NCBI GenBank assembly: GCA_947626705.1
Contig: CANQTJ010000001.1
Coordinates: 1 to 28,169 of the forward strand
Direction: 5' to 3'
DNA length: 28,169 nt
Source of the DNA: an uncultured Clostridia bacterium
GTDB taxonomy: Bacteria > Bacillota > Clostridia > TANB77 > CAG-508
In this document: positions 25,368-28,169 of the stretch, one piece after another
How positions within the stretch are numbered: position 1 is the first letter of the stretch
Layout: every line of letters starts with the position of its first letter
Translations under genes and position numbers: made by a program
The notes under the pieces: generated by a model
Seen by the model: only the letters and a program-made list of their open reading frames with translations
The model's database searches: none
Told to the model about the DNA's origin: nothing

Positions 25368-27470
25368 ATGAAAAATACTATATTTTATAAAATAATATTT
25401 ATATTAACAATATTAATTTTGTTATCTTGTAATTTGTCATTTGCGTTAGAAAATATAATTAATAAGGAAACAAATAATAATGAAATGTATACTAAAAATG
25501 ATAACGAAATATCTGTTAAATATGAATATAATGAAAAAACTAATCAAGTAGTAGCAAAAATAATTTCTAAAATAAAACTAAAAAATACAAAACCATCATG
25601 GAAGTTAAGCACAGATGGACTAACATATACAAAAACATTTTCAGAAAATACAACATATAGTACACCAGTAGAAGATATAAATGGAGTTATAACAAATGTT
25701 GATATAAAAATTACACAAATAAAAGTATTTAATATAAATATTGAATACGAATATAATAATAGTAAAACTCAAGTAATAGCAAAAATTATTTCAAATATAA
25801 AATTAAAAAATACAAAACCATCATGGAAACTAAGTGCAGATGGACTAACATATACAAAAACATTTACAGAAAATACAATTTATTCAACACCAGTAGAAGA
25901 TATATATGGAAATACATTAACAGCTAATATAAAAATAAATGGAATAAAACAACAAAAAGCAACATTAAATATAAAAAAAATATATGATGGTTCAACAAAT
26001 ACAGTATCAGCACAAATAATCTCTGATGTTCCATTAAAGAATACAAAACCATCATGGAAATTAAGTGCAGATGGACTAACATATACAAAAACTTTTGCTC
26101 AAAATACAGTTTATTCAACACCAGTAGAAGATATATATGGAAATATCATAAATGTAAAAATAGAAATTGTAGAAATAAGAAGTGCCAAAGTTACAATGGA
26201 TTATATTTATGATGAAAAAACAAATAGTGTAACTGCTAAAATAATATCAGACATAAAATTAAAAAATACAAAGCCATCATGGAAGTTAAGTTCAGACTCA
26301 TTAACATATACAAAAGTATTTGCAGAAAATACAACTTATTCTACACCAGTAGAAGACATTTATGGAAATGTAATAAATGTTACTATAAAAATAGAAAATA
26401 TAGATATAACACCACCTGAAATAACAGTAGAATATATATATAATGATGATGATACTGTTACAGTATATATGAAATCAAATGAAAAATTATCAAATACAAA
26501 ACCATCATGGAAATTAAGTCAAAATCAATTAGTATATGAAAAAACGTTTACTATAGACCAAAATTATATAACACCTGTTGCTGATTTACATGGAGTTGAA
26601 ACAAATGTAAAAATTGAGTTTAAAAATAGAAAATTTACATATAAACAAGATGATAATTCTACAATAAAAGTGAGATATTTATATATAGGACGTACAAAAG
26701 CTATAGTAGATATTATATCATCAGTAAAAATAGCAGACACAAAACCATCATGGAAATTAAGTGCAGATGGTTATAAATATACAAAAACATTTTATGATAA
26801 TAATATATACACAACACCTATTCAAGATATTAATGGCGTAACTAAAAATGTAAATGTAATTGTAAATTTATTTGATAATTATTTAACAGGAATAGATGTT
26901 TCAGCTCATCAAGGAAAAATAAATTGGGCAGAAGTTAAAAATTCAGGAATTGACTTTGCTATAATTAGATGTGGATATGGACAAGATATTCCATCACAAG
27001 ATGATACATTTTTTGCGAGAAATATAGCAGAATGTGAAAGATTAGGAATACCTTATGGAATTTATCTATATTCTTATGCATTAACAGAAAATGATGCATA
27101 TTCAGAAGCAGACCATGTATTAAGACTTATAAAAGGACATAATCCAACATTTGGAATATGGATAGATATAGAAGACGCTGATGGATATAAAACAAGATAT
27201 GGAATGCCATCAAATGAAACTTTAACAAATATAGCTTCAATATTCTGTGATAAAATAATGCAAAATGGATATAAAGCAGGAATATATGCTAGTTGTTCAT
27301 GGTTTTCAAATCAATTAAGCAGTCCAAAATTAGATAATTATAATAAATGGATAGCTCAATGGAATAGCTGTTGTACATACAATAAAAAATATGTAATGTG
27401 GCAATATACATCTAAAGGTAAAGTTAATGGAATTTTAACAGATGTAGATACAGATATTTATTATAAATAA
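25368..27470 (+). CDS. Secreted modular GH25 muramidase with six TKPSW repeats, 700 aa
   Basis: A strong AGGAGGT site precedes the ATG. The signal peptide probably ends after Ala26 (NLSFA|LEN); a lipobox-like LLSC at Cys21 is a weaker alternative. Six repeats follow, with TKPSW at 74, 149, 226, 301, 377 and 458, the same spacing as in the M14-type sister (22186), including the longer last step of 81. From about 505 comes a glycosyl hydrolase family 25 lysozyme domain: TGIDVSAHQGKINW with D510, FAIIRCGYGQ, PYGIYLYSYA, WIDIED with D600/E602, AGIYAS and MWQYTSKGKVNGI. GH25 enzymes cut MurNAc-GlcNAc bonds in peptidoglycan. The repeats probably hold the enzyme in the wall. Domain call very firm; repeat function inferred. 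Confidence 0.95.
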   Translation: MKNTIFYKIIFILTILILLSCNLSFALENIINKETNNNEMYTKNDNEISVKYEYNEKTNQVVAKIISKIKLKNTKPSWKLSTDGLTYTKTFSENTTYSTPVEDINGVITNVDIKITQIKVFNINIEYEYNNSKTQVIAKIISNIKLKNTKPSWKLSADGLTYTKTFTENTIYSTPVEDIYGNTLTANIKINGIKQQKATLNIKKIYDGSTNTVSAQIISDVPLKNTKPSWKLSADGLTYTKTFAQNTVYSTPVEDIYGNIINVKIEIVEIRSAKVTMDYIYDEKTNSVTAKIISDIKLKNTKPSWKLSSDSLTYTKVFAENTTYSTPVEDIYGNVINVTIKIENIDITPPEITVEYIYNDDDTVTVYMKSNEKLSNTKPSWKLSQNQLVYEKTFTIDQNYITPVADLHGVETNVKIEFKNRKFTYKQDDNSTIKVRYLYIGRTKAIVDIISSVKIADTKPSWKLSADGYKYTKTFYDNNIYTTPIQDINGVTKNVNVIVNLFDNYLTGIDVSAHQGKINWAEVKNSGIDFAIIRCGYGQDIPSQDDTFFARNIAECERLGIPYGIYLYSYALTENDAYSEADHVLRLIKGHNPTFGIWIDIEDADGYKTRYGMPSNETLTNIASIFCDKIMQNGYKAGIYASCSWFSNQLSSPKLDNYNKWIAQWNSCCTYNKKYVMWQYTSKGKVNGILTDVDTDIYYK

Positions 27471-27495
27471 ATGCAAAAGGGAGATATAGAATAAT

Positions 27496-28169
27496 ATGGA
27501 AAACAAAAAAGTAACATTAGTTATACCAATGTATTACGAAGAAAAAGTAGTAGAAGAATGTTATACAAGAGTAAAAGAAAATTTAAATAAATTAAAAAAT
27601 TATGAACATGAAATAATTTTTGTAAATGATGGAAGCAAAGATAAAACATTAGAATTATTAGAAGAAATAGCTGAAAAAGATAAAACAGTAAAAATAATTT
27701 CTTTTTCAAGAAACTTTGGTCATCAAGCAGCAGTGACTGCTGGACTTCAATATACTACAGGTGATGCAATTATAATAATGGATGCTGACCTTCAAGATCC
27801 TCCTGAGTTAATACCAGATATGTTAAAATTATGGGAAGATGGAAATGAAGTAATTTATGGAAAAAGAAAATCAAGAGAAGGAGAAAGTGCATTTAAATTA
27901 TTTACAGCAAAAATGTTTTATAAAACATTAAATGCACTTTCAGATGTTGAAATACCACGAGATACTGGAGATTTTAGATTAGTAGATAAAAAAGTAGTAG
28001 ATACAATAAATTCTCTACCAGAGCATAACAAATTTTTAAGAGGATTATTTAGCTGGGTAGGATATAAACAAATCCCATTTGAATATGAAAGAAAAGAAAG
28101 ATTTGCTGGAAAAACTAAATATCCTTTTAAAAAGATGATTAAATTAGCATCAGATGGAATTATAAGTTT
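27496..28169 (+). CDS. GtrB/DPM-type polyprenyl-phosphate sugar synthase, 3' end outside the window
   Basis: The frame is open from ATG 27496 (AAGGGAG just upstream) through the window edge, giving 224 residues so far. Motifs: TLVIPMYYEEKVVEECYTRV, FVNDGSKDKTLELL (42-55), FSRNFGHQAAVTAGLQ (70-85), the metal site MDADLQDPPEL (95-105), DTGDFRLVDKKVV, FLRGLFSWVGY and ERFAGKTKYPFKKM. This is the bactoprenol glucosyltransferase/ArnC-like group, which normally has two C-terminal membrane helices; these would lie beyond the edge. It makes Und-P-sugar for an outside transferase. As a second such enzyme besides 17444, it suggests two different lipid-linked sugars. It starts 25 bp after the GH25 gene. 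Confidence 0.93.
   Translation, partial: MENKKVTLVIPMYYEEKVVEECYTRVKENLNKLKNYEHEIIFVNDGSKDKTLELLEEIAEKDKTVKIISFSRNFGHQAAVTAGLQYTTGDAIIIMDADLQDPPELIPDMLKLWEDGNEVIYGKRKSREGESAFKLFTAKMFYKTLNALSDVEIPRDTGDFRLVDKKVVDTINSLPEHNKFLRGLFSWVGYKQIPFEYERKERFAGKTKYPFKKMIKLASDGIIS

Noticed and set aside
22390..26860. CRISPR array suggested by many regularly spaced repeats
   Set aside because: The repeats are 225-bp in-frame protein units in two genes with no cas genes nearby.
1..28169. Mycoplasma-type code or organism, given the extreme AT content
   Set aside because: TGA ends the gene at 11505, Trp is TGG, and peptidoglycan hydrolases and wall-glycan export imply a walled Firmicute.

Overview
The window comes from a very AT-rich, low-GC Gram-positive bacterium, most likely an uncultured or gut-type Clostridia/Firmicutes. 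The signs are strong AGGAGG/AAAGGA ribosome binding sites, overwhelming use of A/T-ending codons, acetate kinase genes, and a teichoic-acid-style ABC polysaccharide exporter. Every convincing gene is on the + strand. TGA works as a stop (the gene ending at 11505) and Trp is TGG, so the standard bacterial code applies. I see no tRNA, rRNA, CRISPR array or transposase.

Region 1 (1-3022): the 3' part of one acetate kinase gene, a complete second acetate kinase paralogue with unusual active-site residues, and a family 2 glycosyltransferase 39 bp downstream. Region 2 (3023-3830): a small two-gene cassette (an unrecognised 91-aa protein and a DUF4160 gene broken by a +1 frameshift). It is bounded by two AT-rich hairpins and followed by a perfect consensus SigA promoter, TTGACA-N17-TATAAT.

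Region 3 (3834-21989): a long co-directional surface-polysaccharide cluster. It encodes an ABC-2 permease and a Wzt-type ATPase with a C-terminal glycan-recognition-like domain, cytoplasmic glycosyltransferases (two single-domain GT2s, one with a degenerate second GT domain, and a GT2-GT4 fusion), and an 887-residue multidomain protein of a glycan-locus family. These are followed by a lipid-linked-sugar module: a DPM1-like synthase, a DUF2304 partner, an SMR/ArnE-like putative flippase, and three large polytopic proteins resembling GT-C enzymes (DUF2142, DUF7657-like, DUF6056-like). My reading (inference) is that a polymer is made inside the cell, exported by the ABC transporter, and decorated outside with sugars delivered on undecaprenyl phosphate.

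Region 4 (21990-27470): a repeat-bounded intergenic element, then two secreted modular wall hydrolases with matching architecture. Each has a signal peptide and six ~75-residue TKPSW repeats, ending in an M14-type zinc peptidase in one and a GH25 muramidase in the other. Between them lie a long palindrome and a membrane-anchored protein of unknown function. The window ends in a second Und-P-sugar synthase-like (GtrB/DPM-type) gene that runs off the edge. The most novel item is the hydrolase pair: one shared, apparently undescribed repeat scaffold carrying two different peptidoglycan-cutting domains, beside the genes for the polymer that may coat the same wall.
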